From contig NZ_CP128477.1 in the NCBI RefSeq assembly GCF_030369675.1, forward strand, positions 930,001-994,000: DNA of 64,000 nt. Reading direction: 5' to 3'. The notes beneath the pieces are model-generated. The model saw only the letters and a program-made list of their open reading frames with translations, ran no database searches and was not told the origin of the DNA. The position numbers and the translations under genes were made by a program. Numbering within the stretch: the first letter of the stretch is position 1; each line of letters begins with the position of its first letter. Shown here in pieces: positions 38,628-48,372 of the stretch. The stretch comes from Peteryoungia algae. GTDB lineage: Bacteria; Pseudomonadota; Alphaproteobacteria; Rhizobiales; Rhizobiaceae.

Positions 38628-39550
38628 CCGAAGAGGCCGAGATTGCGCTTGCCCGCGAAACAATTAAGACGATTCCCCTGCTTGCCGGATACAACGGACC
38701 GATCGAGCGTCTGGGCGGCCTCACCAATCTCGTCTTCCGCGTCGGCGACCACTGCCTGCGCATCCCCGGCAAGGGCACCGAGGAATACATAGATCGGGTC
38801 AACGAAATGGTGGCGACGGAGGCCGTCGCCCGTGCCGGTGTCGGCCCGGATATTCTCTTTGCGGATCCCGCGAGCGGCATCTTCCTCTCGCGTTACCTCA
38901 ATGGTGCCGCGACCATGACACCGGATCGCTTCCGCTCGCGCGCCGGCGCCGCTGCCCGGGCCGGCAAGGCCTTTCGAAAGCTGCATGACAGCGGGGCCAT
39001 CTTTCCGGCACGGTTCGAGCTGTTCGCAATGATCGACAGCTATCTCGGCATCCTCGAAACGAAGGATGTCGCCCTTCCCATGGGATATCATGATGTGCTC
39101 CGGGAGGCCGAAGCCGTGCGGGCGGCGCTGTCGGCCCATCCACTGCCGAATCTTGCCTGCCACTGCGATCCGCTTTGCGAAAACTTCCTCGACGATGGCG
39201 AGCGCATGTGGATCGTCGATTGGGAATATTCCGGCATGAACGACCCCATGTGGGATCTCGGCGATCTCTGCATCGAAGGCGGTTTCGGCCCGGAGCAGGA
39301 GGAGGAGATGATCCAGGCCTATTTCGGCCGCGAGCCCTCCCCCGCCGAGCGGGGCCGGATTGTCATCTACAAGGCAATGTGTGATTTGCTGTGGACCCTC
39401 TGGGGCCTGATCCAGCTCGCCAACGGCAACCCTGCAGACGATTTTCGCATCTATGCCGATAACCGTTTCGCCCGCTGCCGCGGCTTGATGCAGATCTCGG
39501 ATTTCTCCCGCGCCATCGAATCCGTCGCGCGCGGCTCATCTGGCGGATGA
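38624..39550 (+). CDS. Choline-kinase/aminoglycoside-phosphotransferase family protein (copy 2)
   Basis: A 308-residue kinase-fold protein ending the operon. The nucleotide loop is LGGLTNLVFRVGD, close to eukaryotic/bacterial choline kinase sequence; catalytic CHCDPLCENFL keeps HxDxxxxN, and IVDWEYSGMNDPMWDLGDLC gives the metal ligand. It is diverged from copy 1 and is closer to choline/ethanolamine kinase than to aminoglycoside kinases. Phosphorylated products could serve as inducer for the DeoR regulator or as pathway intermediates; neither is proven. A GC hairpin follows. Confidence 0.85.
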   Translation: MTEEAEIALARETIKTIPLLAGYNGPIERLGGLTNLVFRVGDHCLRIPGKGTEEYIDRVNEMVATEAVARAGVGPDILFADPASGIFLSRYLNGAATMTPDRFRSRAGAAARAGKAFRKLHDSGAIFPARFELFAMIDSYLGILETKDVALPMGYHDVLREAEAVRAALSAHPLPNLACHCDPLCENFLDDGERMWIVDWEYSGMNDPMWDLGDLCIEGGFGPEQEEEMIQAYFGREPSPAERGRIVIYKAMCDLLWTLWGLIQLANGNPADDFRIYADNRFARCRGLMQISDFSRAIESVARGSSGG

Positions 39551-39555
39551 TGCCG

Positions 39556-39581
39556 GCTTCGCCGAGACCGGCCGGCGAAGC
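39556..39581. terminator. Hairpin between convergent operons
   Basis: Nine-base perfect stem GCTTCGCCG / CGGCGAAGC with an eight-base loop, in the 52-base gap between the kinase gene and the convergent MBL hydrolase. A T run is lacking, so termination may be weak. Confidence 0.5.
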
Positions 39582-39602
39582 TAATTCAGGATCTTAAAGA
39601 AC

Positions 39603-40421
39603 TCAGATATCCATTTCAAATTGCATGGTAAACTGGTCGTAGCCGGGTTCGACATGCGACGGCGTCTCGGCCATGACTGTCTCGTAGTCGAGCGGCGTAT
39701 GCATATGCGTCAGCACAGCACGTTTCGGCGCCAGCCGCGCGATCCAGCCGAGCGCCTGTTCCAGCGACAGATGGCTCGGATGCGAACGATACTGCAAGGC
39801 ATCGATGACGAGCAGATCGAGACCGGAGAGTTTCGCCACCGTCTCGTCCGGAAAATCGGAGACGTCGCAGCAATAGGCGACATTGCCGACCCGCAGACCG
39901 ATCGAGATGATGTCGCCATGCTGCTGTTTAAGCGGCAGAAGTGTGATCGGCCCGCCTGCCCCGTTGACCTCGATCGGCGCGGACATGTCCTCGATGATCT
40001 GCGGCGCGACGATCGGCGGATAGTTGCTGCCTGAAGGCGTCTTCAGGCAATATTCGAAGCCCTCCTCGATGCGCGCCATGGTGTAGGGCTCGGCATGGAT
40101 CGGAATACGGTTCCTCTGGGTGATGAAATAACCTCTGAGGTCGTCGATCCCGTGCAGATGGTCCGCATGCGCATGGCTGTAAATCACGGCATCGATATGT
40201 GCGACCTTTGCGCGGATCATCTGCTCGCGAAAATCCGGTCCGGTATCGACAACGACGGTTGTCTTGCCGCCATCGGGTCCGACCTGCTCGATCAGGAAGG
40301 AGGCGCGGGTCCGCCGGTTGCGAGGATTGTTCGGGTCGCAATTGCCCCAGTCGCCGTTGATCCTCGGCACGCCTGGTGACGACGAACAACCGAGCAGCGT
40401 GAACCGGCGCGTGACCCTCAT
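39603..40421 (-). CDS. MBL-fold metallo-hydrolase (PhnP-like)
   Basis: A 272-residue beta-lactamase-fold hydrolase. The metal motif SHAHADHLHGIDDLRGY (HxHxDH) is intact, preceded by LLGCSSSPGVPRINGDWGNCDP, a start typical of the PhnP/phosphoribosyl cyclic phosphodiesterase-like group and the Rhizobiales homologue. CCDVSDFPDE supplies a further aspartate ligand and LTHMHTPLDY the last histidine. A phosphodiester substrate is likely but unproven. It is the last gene of a minus-strand operon and follows tatD by ten bases. Confidence 0.88.
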   Translation of the reverse strand: MRVTRRFTLLGCSSSPGVPRINGDWGNCDPNNPRNRRTRASFLIEQVGPDGGKTTVVVDTGPDFREQMIRAKVAHIDAVIYSHAHADHLHGIDDLRGYFITQRNRIPIHAEPYTMARIEEGFEYCLKTPSGSNYPPIVAPQIIEDMSAPIEVNGAGGPITLLPLKQQHGDIISIGLRVGNVAYCCDVSDFPDETVAKLSGLDLLVIDALQYRSHPSHLSLEQALGWIARLAPKRAVLTHMHTPLDYETVMAETPSHVEPGYDQFTMQFEMDI

Positions 40422-40431
40422 CAAAGCTCCC

Positions 40432-41217
40432 TCAGCTGAGCCGTGGCATCTTGGAGAAGCAGCGGAAGGCATTCTCTGTCGTGATGTCTGCCATCTCCGC
40501 GTAGCTCACGCCCTTCACCTCGGCCAGAACCTCCGCCGTATTCACCACATAGGACGGCTCGTTGCGTTTTCCACGCCAGCGCTTCGGCGCCAGATAAGGG
40601 GCATCCGTTTCGACCAGCAACCGGTCCAGTGGCACGCTCCTGGCGATCTCGCGCAACTCTTCCGATTTCGGGAAAGTCACAATGCCGGAAAAGGAGACGT
40701 AGCCGCCGAGCGCCACCCCGGTATCGGCAAGCGTCTGTCCCGATGAGAAACAATGGAGGATGAAGGGGAAGGCACCCTTCCCGGTCTCGGCAGTCAGGAT
40801 ATCGGCCATGTCCTCATCGGCGCTACGACTGTGAATGACGAGCGGCAAGCCCGTGCGTCGCGCCGCCTCGATATGGCGGATCAGGCCGGTCTTCTGGTCC
40901 TCGGGCTTCTGCGTGTCATAGAAATAGTCGAGCCCCGCCTCGCCGATCGCCACGATCTTCGCGTGGCTTTCCGCCAGCCGAACGAGTTCGTCCGCCGTCA
41001 CGTCCAGCTCGTCGCCCGCATTGTTTGGATGCGTTCCGACCGAGCAGAAGACGCTCGGGTAACGCTCGGTGAGTGCAAGCAGCGTCTCGAGTTTCCGAAC
41101 CCGCGTCGAGATCGTCACCATTTGGCGGACGCCGGCCTGGTGCGCACGCGTGACAAGCTCGTCACGCTCTGCGTCAAAATCGGCGAAGTCCAGGTGGCAG
41201 TGCGTATCGATCAGCAT
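40432..41217 (-). CDS. TatD family hydrolase (deoxyribonuclease)
   Basis: A 261-residue TIM-barrel metal hydrolase. Ligands are visible as MLIDTHCHLDFADF (HxH), GEAGLDYFYD (glutamate), PLVIHSRSADED (His) and ILHCFSSG (His), with LVETDAPYLAPKRWRG near the C-terminus. TatD enzymes show 3'-5' exonuclease or deoxyribonuclease activity on damaged DNA. It starts four bases after metG. The gene pair metG-tatD followed by an MBL hydrolase is widely conserved in alphaproteobacteria. Confidence 0.93.
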   Translation of the reverse strand: MLIDTHCHLDFADFDAERDELVTRAHQAGVRQMVTISTRVRKLETLLALTERYPSVFCSVGTHPNNAGDELDVTADELVRLAESHAKIVAIGEAGLDYFYDTQKPEDQKTGLIRHIEAARRTGLPLVIHSRSADEDMADILTAETGKGAFPFILHCFSSGQTLADTGVALGGYVSFSGIVTFPKSEELREIARSVPLDRLLVETDAPYLAPKRWRGKRNEPSYVVNTAEVLAEVKGVSYAEMADITTENAFRCFSKMPRLS

Positions 41218-41221
41218 CGTC

Positions 41222-42775
41222 TCACGCCTTGCCCGTGTCCGGCGCAACGTAACGCGGATAGACCGGCGACGGTGCCGGCAGTTCCGTGCCCGGCTGAAGG
41301 CGACCGGCAGAGCCGAGCTTGGCAAAGACCCGGTCTTCGTCGGCCACGGCCACGAGATCCAGGATCTTCGCCGAAGACGCCGGCATGATCGGCTGGAAGA
41401 GGATGGCGATCTGCCGCACCACTTCCGCCGTCACATAGAGCACGGTGCCCATGCGCGCCTCGTCGGTCTTCTTCAGAACCCACGGCGCCTGGGCTGCGAA
41501 ATAGCGGTCGGCCTCGTTGACGATGTTGATGATCGCTGCCACCGCCTTGTGGATCTGCTGGCGGCCCATCTCTTCGCGGCAGATCGCGATGGCGTCGTCG
41601 GCGACCTTGAGGATCGCCTCGTCTTCCGCCGTCAGCGGACCGGGTGTCGGCACCCTGCCCTCGCAGTTCTTGTTGATCATCGACAGGGAGCGCGAGGCGA
41701 GATTGCCGATGCCGTTTGCGAGGTCGGCATTGATGCGGGTCGCAATCCCCTCTTCTGAATAGCTTCCATCCTGGCCAAAGGAGACCTCGCGCAAGAAGAA
41801 GTATCGCACCTGGTCGAGACCGAAATGGGCAACGAGATCGACAGGATCGACGACGTTGCCTACGGATTTAGACATCTTCTCGCCCTTGTTGAGCAGGAAG
41901 CCATGGGCATAGACGCGCTTCGGCAAAGGCAGGCCCGCCGACATCAGGAAGGCCGGCCAGTAGACGGCGTGAAAGCGGATGATGTCCTTGCCGATGATAT
42001 GAACGTCGGCCGGCCAGTATTTGGCGCGCGGTCCATTCTCGTCTTCAACATAGCCCGTCGCGGTAATGTAGTTGGTCAGTGCGTCGACCCAGACATACAT
42101 GACATGCTTGTCGTCGCCGGGCACCTTGATACCCCAGTCGAAGGTCGTGCGCGAAATCGACAGGTCCTTCAAGCCCGACTTGACGAAGGAGATCACCTCA
42201 TTGCGGCGCTCGTTCGGTCCGATGAAATCCGGCTGGTCCTCGTAAAGCTTGAGAAGCTTGTCTTCGTAGGCCGAGAGCTTGAAGAAATAGCTCTCTTCCT
42301 CGACCCATTCGACCGCCGTCCCCTGCGGCCCGTAGCGCACGCCATCGGCGCGCAGCTCGGTCTCTTCCTCCTGGTAATAGGCCTCGTCGCGCACCGAGTA
42401 CCAGCCGGCATAGCCGCCCTTGTAGATGTCGCCATTCTTCTCCATCCGCCGCCAGACCTCCTGCACCGTCTGGTGATGGCGCTGCTCGGTCGTGCGGATG
42501 AAGTCGTCGTTCGAGGCATTCAGCAGCGTGCCCATCTCGCGAAAGGCATTGGAATTGCGCTCGGCCAAAGTCTCGGGCGAAATCCCTTCCGCGCGTGCCG
42601 TCTGCTGCATCTTTTGCCCATGCTCGTCCGTTCCGGTCAGGAAGAACACATCCCGACCGTCGAGCCGCTGGAACCGCGCCATGGCGTCCGTCGCGATCAG
42701 CTCATAGGCATGGCCGATATGCGGCTTGCCGTTCGGATAGGAGATGGCAGTGGTGATGTAGAAGGGATCGCTCAT
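41222..42775 (-). CDS. metG: Methionine--tRNA ligase
   Basis: A 517-residue class I synthetase charging tRNA-Met. HIGH appears as [13 protein letters not shown] at the N-terminus and KMSKS as [14 protein letters not shown]. The length matches the compact alphaproteobacterial MetRS lacking the C-terminal tRNA-binding domain. ATG at 42775 ([10 protein letters not shown]) is fixed by alignment; about 136 codons of upstream open frame are not conserved and overlap the gap to holB. Cotranscribed with tatD downstream. Confidence 0.97.
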   Translation of the reverse strand: MSDPFYITTAISYPNGKPHIGHAYELIATDAMARFQRLDGRDVFFLTGTDEHGQKMQQTARAEGISPETLAERNSNAFREMGTLLNASNDDFIRTTEQRHHQTVQEVWRRMEKNGDIYKGGYAGWYSVRDEAYYQEEETELRADGVRYGPQGTAVEWVEEESYFFKLSAYEDKLLKLYEDQPDFIGPNERRNEVISFVKSGLKDLSISRTTFDWGIKVPGDDKHVMYVWVDALTNYITATGYVEDENGPRAKYWPADVHIIGKDIIRFHAVYWPAFLMSAGLPLPKRVYAHGFLLNKGEKMSKSVGNVVDPVDLVAHFGLDQVRYFFLREVSFGQDGSYSEEGIATRINADLANGIGNLASRSLSMINKNCEGRVPTPGPLTAEDEAILKVADDAIAICREEMGRQQIHKAVAAIINIVNEADRYFAAQAPWVLKKTDEARMGTVLYVTAEVVRQIAILFQPIMPASSAKILDLVAVADEDRVFAKLGSAGRLQPGTELPAPSPVYPRYVAPDTGKA

Positions 42776-42947
42776 GGCTTCTTGTTGTCTTTTCGTCGGT
42801 TGCGATGTCACGAAGCCGGACAATGGCGGCGTAGGGCCGGCCATGAACGGCGAAAACAATTGGGGTCGAACGCTCTTAAAGCATTCCTCGGCCTTTAGGA
42901 ACATCCGTTTTGCTGCAGCGCCACGAAGTCGCTTCCCGGCCGCAGGA

Positions 42948-43973
42948 TCAGCGCACGATCGCCGCCAGCACGTCGAGGATCGTCTGCTTGCGGTCCAGAT
43001 TGTAGGCAGCCGCCACGCCGAGCTGCTGGTTGATGACGGAGGAGAGCCGGGCATAGTGCTCGGCGCCGCCGAGATCACCCGCCATGGCAAGCTTCCGTGC
43101 CGCCTCAGCCAGATGATCGCCGAGATGTTCGGTGAAGAAGCCGAAGGCGACTTCGCTGTCCTTGCCCGAAAGCGCGTCGGCAATCTTGAACATCATCCGC
43201 CGCTGGGCGGGCCCCGTCGCGGCAAGCATCTGCTCGAAGGCCTCCAGAATGTCGGCGCCGCCATAGTTCACCAGCTTCAGCGCGCGCGCCACGCTGCCCT
43301 TGGCCAGCGAAAGCACCGCCTCGCGCTTCTCCGGGGGAACCGAGAGACCGAGCTGCCCCAGCGCCTGATCCATGGCCGGCGGCGATAGTTCATGCAGTTT
43401 GAGCGGCAGGCAGCGCGACCGGATGGTAGGCAGGAGCTTGCCGGGCGCGTGGGACAGCACCAGGAACATCGCGCGCTTCGGCGGCTCCTCAAGGATCTTC
43501 AGGATCGCGTTTGCCGCATTCCGGTTGAGATCGTCGGCGGGATCGATGATCACGATACGCCAGCTGCCCGTGCCGGATGTCTGGCTGAAGAAATGTCCTG
43601 CTTTCCGCACTTCGTCGACGGTGATCGCAGTCCGCACACGGCCTGTCTTTTCGTCAACGGGCCGCGACAGATGCAGAAGATTGTGGCTGGCACCCGAGGC
43701 GAGTTGCCGTGTCACGGGATGCGCCGGATCCGGATCGGCAATCACCTCCGGCGCAGTCTGTGGCTCCGGATGGCGCAGGATGTGATTGGCAAAGCGAAAG
43801 GCGAGCGTTGCCTTGCCGATACCCTCGGGCCCCTCGATCAGGACGGCATGGTGGCCCTTGCCCGATCGATAGCTGCGCGCCAGAAACTCTTCCGCCGCCT
43901 CGTGACCGAAAAGCTTGATATTGCTGACCGGCGCGATCGCCCCGTCGAGAAGCCCTGCTCTCTCGTCACTCAT
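42948..43973 (-). CDS. holB: DNA polymerase III delta' subunit
   Basis: A 341-residue clamp-loader subunit. The P-loop region reads [18 protein letters not shown]; sensor-like [25 protein letters not shown] and SRCLPLKL follow, which are standard for delta'. In the clamp loader it is a rigid stator that does not hydrolyse ATP itself. Start at 43973 overlaps the tmk stop by four bases (ATGA), so the two are translationally coupled, the usual tmk-holB pairing. Confidence 0.95.
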   Translation of the reverse strand: MSDERAGLLDGAIAPVSNIKLFGHEAAEEFLARSYRSGKGHHAVLIEGPEGIGKATLAFRFANHILRHPEPQTAPEVIADPDPAHPVTRQLASGASHNLLHLSRPVDEKTGRVRTAITVDEVRKAGHFFSQTSGTGSWRIVIIDPADDLNRNAANAILKILEEPPKRAMFLVLSHAPGKLLPTIRSRCLPLKLHELSPPAMDQALGQLGLSVPPEKREAVLSLAKGSVARALKLVNYGGADILEAFEQMLAATGPAQRRMMFKIADALSGKDSEVAFGFFTEHLGDHLAEAARKLAMAGDLGGAEHYARLSSVINQQLGVAAAYNLDRKQTILDVLAAIVR

Positions 43974-44665
43974 GACCGCGCCGCCTGCCCGTCGTCGGTC
44001 TGGCCGGAAGCCGGTCCGGCCATCACGCGTTCCACTTCCGACAGGATGTCGCGCGCAATGTGGTCGACATCGAGCGAGGCATCGATAACCCGACAACGTC
44101 CCGGCTCGCGCAGAGCAATGTCGAGAAAGCCTTGCCGGCGCTTTTCGTGGATTTCGAGTTTTTCCTTCTCGAAACGGTCCGGTGTGGCCGTTTCGGCCAG
44201 GGCGCCTGCCCTGCGCCGCGCCCGCTGCAATCCGACCTCCGCCGGAAGGTCCAGCACCAGCGTCACGTCGGGCATGCTTGTCCCAATCGAGACGCGCTCG
44301 AGCGCGGCCATGAGCGGCGGTTCGAGATTGCCGGTCACGCCCTGATAGACGCGCGAGGAATCGACAAAACGGTCACACAGGACGGTCTCCCCGCGCGCGA
44401 GCGCCGGGCGGATCACACAATCCAGATGATCCGCCCGGGCCGCTGCGAAGAGCAATGCCTCCATGCGCACGCCGAAAGGTTCGGCAGCACCCGAAAGCAG
44501 AACATGGCGGAGCGCTTCTGCCCCGGCAGAGCCACCCGGCTCGCGGGTCGTGACGACCGTATGGCCGCGCACGCGCAAGGCTTCCGCAAGCAGGCGAATC
44601 TGGGTCGATTTCCCAGCCCCCTCGCCTCCCTCGAAAGTCACGAACAATCCGCGCGCCGTCGTCAA
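43970..44665 (-). CDS. tmk: Thymidylate kinase
   Basis: A 231-residue dTMP kinase. P-loop [14 protein letters not shown] at residues 8-21, the DR(F/Y) motif in [15 protein letters not shown], and [17 protein letters not shown] lead to a LID region with arginines (E. coli class placement). Slightly long at the C-terminus (~20 residues of extension). It is overlapped by holB and follows the carboxypeptidase homologue by about 120 bases. Confidence 0.96.
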   Translation of the reverse strand: MTTARGLFVTFEGGEGAGKSTQIRLLAEALRVRGHTVVTTREPGGSAGAEALRHVLLSGAAEPFGVRMEALLFAAARADHLDCVIRPALARGETVLCDRFVDSSRVYQGVTGNLEPPLMAALERVSIGTSMPDVTLVLDLPAEVGLQRARRRAGALAETATPDRFEKEKLEIHEKRRQGFLDIALREPGRCRVIDASLDVDHIARDILSEVERVMAGPASGQTDDGQAARS

Positions 44666-44785
44666 TGCCTTGCCTACTTCCCGCCTGCGGCGTTCCAGAT
44701 TTTCACCCTGTCGGGCATGCCTACGGCTCTAAACCAAGATGCTCGCCCGCGAAACCGCGAACAGCAGATGCGGCTGCATTTTACG

Positions 44786-45952
44786 TCAGATCCAGAAGAA
44801 CAGGAGTTCGACCACTGCATCCCAGGCCCGCTGGCGCAGTGTCCCCACTTCAACCGCCTCGGCACTTTGCAGGGGCAGGCTTCTCAACAGCCGTTCGCCG
44901 GAATAGAGGTTGAGCGTGGCGATTTCGCGATCCGCGGCGACCGGTGGATCGAGCGGCCAGCGATAGACGATGCGCGCCTGCAGCCGTTCTGGATTGTTGA
45001 CGGGAACATAGACCTCGATTGCTCGATCGGCGACAAGTGGCACCTTGGACGACGCGCCGCCATAGACACTTGCTTCACCGACGACCTCACCTGCCTTGAA
45101 CAGCGTGCGCATCTCGAAACTGTCGAAACCCCATGCAAGCAGCCGCGCCGCTTCATCGGTTCGCTCCTTGTTGGTCTGAGCGCCGCCCAGGCCCAGAAAG
45201 AGCCGCCGTCCCCCCCGCTCCATCGAGGCGACGATGGCAAAGCCGCTGCCTTCGGCAAAGCCGGTGCCGAGCCCGTCCGCGCCGAAGGATAAAAGCGGGT
45301 TGCGATTGCGCTGCAGGATCGTGTTCCACTCGAATTCAGGCAGGCTGAAGGTCCGGTAGAAGTCCGGATAGGTGTCGACGAGATGGCGCGACAGTTTCAC
45401 GAGGTCGAAGAGTGTGGATCGATTGTCGGGATGCGGCAGGCCCGTCGCATTGCCGAAGTGGCTATCCGTCAGCCCGAGTTCGGCAGCCCGGGCATTCATC
45501 CGATCGACGAACTTCGCCTCAGACCCCTCCATGCCCTCTGCAATGATCAGACAGCCGTCATTGGCCGTCTGCACTGCGATCCCCTTGATCAGATCGCCCA
45601 CCGATACCTGGCTCTTCACCGCTGCAAACATGGTGGATGTGCGTGACGGCGCGCCCCCCGTTCGCCAGGCGTATTCCGAAACCGGATAGATCGTATCCGG
45701 CCGGATCTCGCCCTTTGTCAGTGCATGGAAGACGACTTCGAGCGTCATCAGCTTGGTAAGTGAGGCTGGCGCAAAACTCTGGCGTTCGTTCTTGGCGAGC
45801 AGTACCGTGCCGGTGGATGCCTCGATCAGATAGACTTGCGTTGCCTTTGTCTCGATCAGTTGCGGGGCGGGAACGGCCTGTGCGCGCGCCGAACCCGGCT
45901 CGGCCGAGACGAGTGCTGCAAGCAGCAGAAAAAGGGAGAGGAAAGGACGCAT
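44786..45952 (-). CDS. D-alanyl-D-alanine carboxypeptidase family (S11) protein with altered motifs
   Basis: A 388-residue exported protein with signal peptide (MRPFLSLFLLLAALVSAEPG). The S11 active-site SxxK is kept as APASLTKLMT. The second motif SxN reads TAN (VQTANDG), and the KTG motif reads GTG (DGLGTGFAEGSGF), so two of three signature residues differ from PBP5/6. It has a DacA-like C-terminal beta domain (~290-388) ending in a hydrophobic ELLFFWI that may act as a membrane anchor. It could still be active on a special substrate or be a non-catalytic cell-wall binder. It lies between rlpA and tmk on one strand. Confidence 0.85.
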   Translation of the reverse strand: MRPFLSLFLLLAALVSAEPGSARAQAVPAPQLIETKATQVYLIEASTGTVLLAKNERQSFAPASLTKLMTLEVVFHALTKGEIRPDTIYPVSEYAWRTGGAPSRTSTMFAAVKSQVSVGDLIKGIAVQTANDGCLIIAEGMEGSEAKFVDRMNARAAELGLTDSHFGNATGLPHPDNRSTLFDLVKLSRHLVDTYPDFYRTFSLPEFEWNTILQRNRNPLLSFGADGLGTGFAEGSGFAIVASMERGGRRLFLGLGGAQTNKERTDEAARLLAWGFDSFEMRTLFKAGEVVGEASVYGGASSKVPLVADRAIEVYVPVNNPERLQARIVYRWPLDPPVAADREIATLNLYSGERLLRSLPLQSAEAVEVGTLRQRAWDAVVELLFFWI

Positions 45953-46006
45953 GATCACACTTCGGCTAAGGGACGCAGGCCCTCTCCTTGCCCGGTCGCA
46001 GCGGCG

Positions 46007-47065
46007 TCAGAGCCCGCTGGAGAGCTTGATGCCGCCCGTCGCGACCGAGGAGAGAATCGACCGCTCGGTGAGGCCGTCATTGCGCACGAGAATGGCATCG
46101 AAGGCAAGCGCGCCGGCTTGTGCCGGTTGCTCGGCGTAGGCCGAAGCAAAGCCTGACCCGTCGTAGCCGTCGACATGATGCGGCCTCGGCATTGGCGTCG
46201 GACCATAATCCGGAAGCGCCGCAAAGGTCTCGCCCGGCATCACCGTTGCGCCAGCACTCCCCTGCATCAGAAGCTGGGCATCCAGCGTCTGCTGGACCGC
46301 TCCGCCACTGGGCGTCGAACCGGCGAGCGCTGTCTGATAGGTGGTCGCGACCGGGGGCTGATATTCAGGCATGGTTGTGTCGTTCGACGCGACCATGACG
46401 CCGGATGCGATCTGGCCACCCGGATCGATGACAGGGCCTCGATCGCCCTTCCGGGTGTAGGAGGCCATCAGATAGGGCATGTCATGCCCGTCCATCCGGG
46501 CCGGCCCGACATATTGCACGCGCACTTCGCCGGTACCGCTGTGTTTCATGTCCAGCATGTCGGCCGTCTTGCGCGACAGGTCTATGATACGGCCCTTGTG
46601 AAACGGACCGCGATCGTTGATGCGCACGACGACGGAACTGCCGGTATTCAGGTTGGTGACGCGTGCATAGCTGGGCAGAGGCAGAGTCGGATGGGCAGCC
46701 GACAAGTGTTCCTTGTCGTAGAGCTCGCCATTCGCCGTCATCCGCCCATGGAAGGCATCGCCATACCAGGAGGCAACGCCGACCTTGTCATAGCCGGGAT
46801 TTTCCTTCGGCACGAAGGTCTTGCCCTTCACCACATAGGGCTTGCCGACCATATATCGCCCGCCGCCCTTGGGGACCGGCCCACTCGCTACCAGCCTCGG
46901 GCTCGCCTTCACGCCATAATCCGACTCGGCAAAATATTCCTTCGACCGCTTCGGCTTTTCAGCCGTGTCCTTGGTGGTCGAACAGGAGGCGAGAGAAGCG
47001 CAGAGCAGCGCCAGGCCGAACCACTTTGCCGATTTGGCCCCAAGGCCGTGCGTCGTCAGATGCAT
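46007..47065 (-). CDS. rlpA: RlpA-like septal ring lytic transglycosylase (lipoprotein)
   Basis: A 352-residue lipoprotein with lipobox LLCASLASC at about residue 27. The double-psi beta-barrel domain (~95-185) carries GVASWYGDAFHGRMTANGE, VTNLNTGSSVVVRINDRGPFHKGRIIDLS, with the catalytic-like H/D residues of RlpA. RlpA cleaves glycan strands lacking stem peptides during septation. The C-terminal ~150 residues are low-complexity and no clear SPOR domain is seen. It leads the minus-strand set ending in the MBL hydrolase, with 54 bases to the carboxypeptidase homologue. Confidence 0.87.
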   Translation of the reverse strand: MHLTTHGLGAKSAKWFGLALLCASLASCSTTKDTAEKPKRSKEYFAESDYGVKASPRLVASGPVPKGGGRYMVGKPYVVKGKTFVPKENPGYDKVGVASWYGDAFHGRMTANGELYDKEHLSAAHPTLPLPSYARVTNLNTGSSVVVRINDRGPFHKGRIIDLSRKTADMLDMKHSGTGEVRVQYVGPARMDGHDMPYLMASYTRKGDRGPVIDPGGQIASGVMVASNDTTMPEYQPPVATTYQTALAGSTPSGGAVQQTLDAQLLMQGSAGATVMPGETFAALPDYGPTPMPRPHHVDGYDGSGFASAYAEQPAQAGALAFDAILVRNDGLTERSILSSVATGGIKLSSGL

Positions 47066-47354
47066 GTGTCCCACTTCAGATCAGCGGGGCATGCTGACAT
47101 CGCGCCCCATCTGCGAGGCCCCCATGCCCCGCTCACTTGCGCGCAATTAACCTGTGCAAAAATGGCCAAAATGGGAAAAGTCACAATTTGAACGATCCAG
47201 AACGCCAGAATCTGCATTCATGGTTAATCGGACACTAACGTCGGGCGGCGCATGACCCGATGCGAGCCGGGTGGCTGCATGCGGCAAAACCATGCCGCAA
47301 GGCGCGACAACACTCTTGCCAAGTGTGATCGCTTTGCGCATAACGCCCCCGTCT

Positions 47355-47444
47355 GGAAGAGTGTCCGAGTGGTTTAAGGAACCGGTCTTGAAAACCGGCG
47401 TGCGGGAGACCGTACCGTGGGTTCGAATCCCACCTCTTCCGCCA
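47355..47444 (+). tRNA. tRNA-Ser (UGA anticodon)
   Basis: A 90-base class II tRNA with encoded CCA. The acceptor stem GGAAGAG pairs with CTCTTCC, the anticodon loop is CTTGAAA (anticodon TGA), the variable arm is long as in serine tRNAs (CGTGCGGGAGACCGTACC) and the T-loop is GGTTCGAATCC-like (GGGTTCGAATCCC). Confidence 0.97.
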
Positions 47445-47775
47445 CAACCCTATATTTGTGCCGCGCAATTTGCGTGACGTCGGCTGCCCCAATCCGGGCT
47501 ACCCTGAAACATCGTCAGCAACACACTGCAACTGATTTGCTGTTGCGGCATCTAGTGATTCCCTCATCAACCAGGCACAGTCGATCCCGCGCGCCCCGCA
47601 TGGCGGCACTTCGCTGACGCCCCTGCGGCTGCGCTGTGGCCTGATCTTGCCACGCGCGAATCCAGCCCCGGCCGTTGCGGAGCATGGGCTCAAGCTTCCG
47701 ATGCGCTCTCCCCGCAAGTCGTCGGACTCTGTCGGTATGGTCAGGCTGCCGCAGCGTAGACCGGGCAAGAGGTCG
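47445..47775. other. Unannotated segment between tRNA-Ser and tetR
   Basis: 331 bases with no convincing gene in either direction. Open frames exist but none has a ribosome site, a start or recognisable similarity. It may be the remains of an element beside the tRNA; I found no repeat of the tRNA 3' end by eye. Confidence 0.4.
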
Positions 47776-48300
47776 TTACGGGTTGCTCGATGCGAATGCC
47801 GATGCCAGGCGTTTGGCAGCCGCGACCGCCTGGTCCCCGTGCAGCGGCCAGGACTGCGTCAGGCCTTCGAGGATGACCAGCATGGCCACCTCCTGTCCGG
47901 CAAGCCCCGCTGCGGCGGCCGCACGCTCGGCCACATCTTTCTTGTGCCGCTCGAGCAGGTCGCGCACGGATGCATTGCCGGGGTCGGCAGCCACCGCCGC
48001 ATGGAACAGACAGCCATGCGCGGCCTCGGTCTGCATCCACGTGCCAATCCGGTCCATCAACAGGGCACGGGCCTCGCCTGGATCATCCGGCAAGCCGTCC
48101 ATCACCCGCGCCATGTAACGTTGATGACGATGCTCCAGTGCAGCCTTCACCATATCGGCCCGCGAGGGCGTATATTTGTAGAGCGTGCGCAGGCTCACCC
48201 CGGCGGCCTCGCGCAGGGTGTCGACATTCGGCTCGGCAAAGCCGTGGCTGGCAAAGGCCCGTTCCAGCCCGGCGGCGATCTTTTCTCGGATTCCGTCCAT
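47776..48300 (-). CDS. TetR family transcriptional regulator
   Basis: A 174-residue repressor. The N-terminal helix-turn-helix (IAAGLERAFASHGFAEPNVDTLREAAGVSLRTLYKYTPSRADMV, residues 8-51) is typical of TetR; the rest is an all-helical ligand domain with a cysteine at about 99. It is divergent from a zinc-binding dehydrogenase gene. A perfect inverted repeat in the 72-base gap fits its operator. Base composition here looks GC-richer and more Rhodobacter-like than neighbouring genes, suggesting transfer. Confidence 0.85.
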   Translation of the reverse strand: MDGIREKIAAGLERAFASHGFAEPNVDTLREAAGVSLRTLYKYTPSRADMVKAALEHRHQRYMARVMDGLPDDPGEARALLMDRIGTWMQTEAAHGCLFHAAVAADPGNASVRDLLERHKKDVAERAAAAAGLAGQEVAMLVILEGLTQSWPLHGDQAVAAAKRLASAFASSNP

Positions 48301-48334
48301 GCTTGACGCGGTAAAGGGATTGCTCTACCGCCGC

Positions 48335-48356
48335 AAGTAGAGGAAGTGCTCTACTT
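48335..48356. promoter_or_regulatory. Probable TetR operator
   Basis: AAGTAGAG and CTCTACTT arms (48335-48342, 48349-48356) form an exact eight-base inverted repeat around GAAGTG. A further CTCTAC at 48323-48328 gives a second potential half-site. It sits just before the dehydrogenase start. Confidence 0.7.
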
Positions 48357-48372
48357 TGCGAAAGGACGACCG

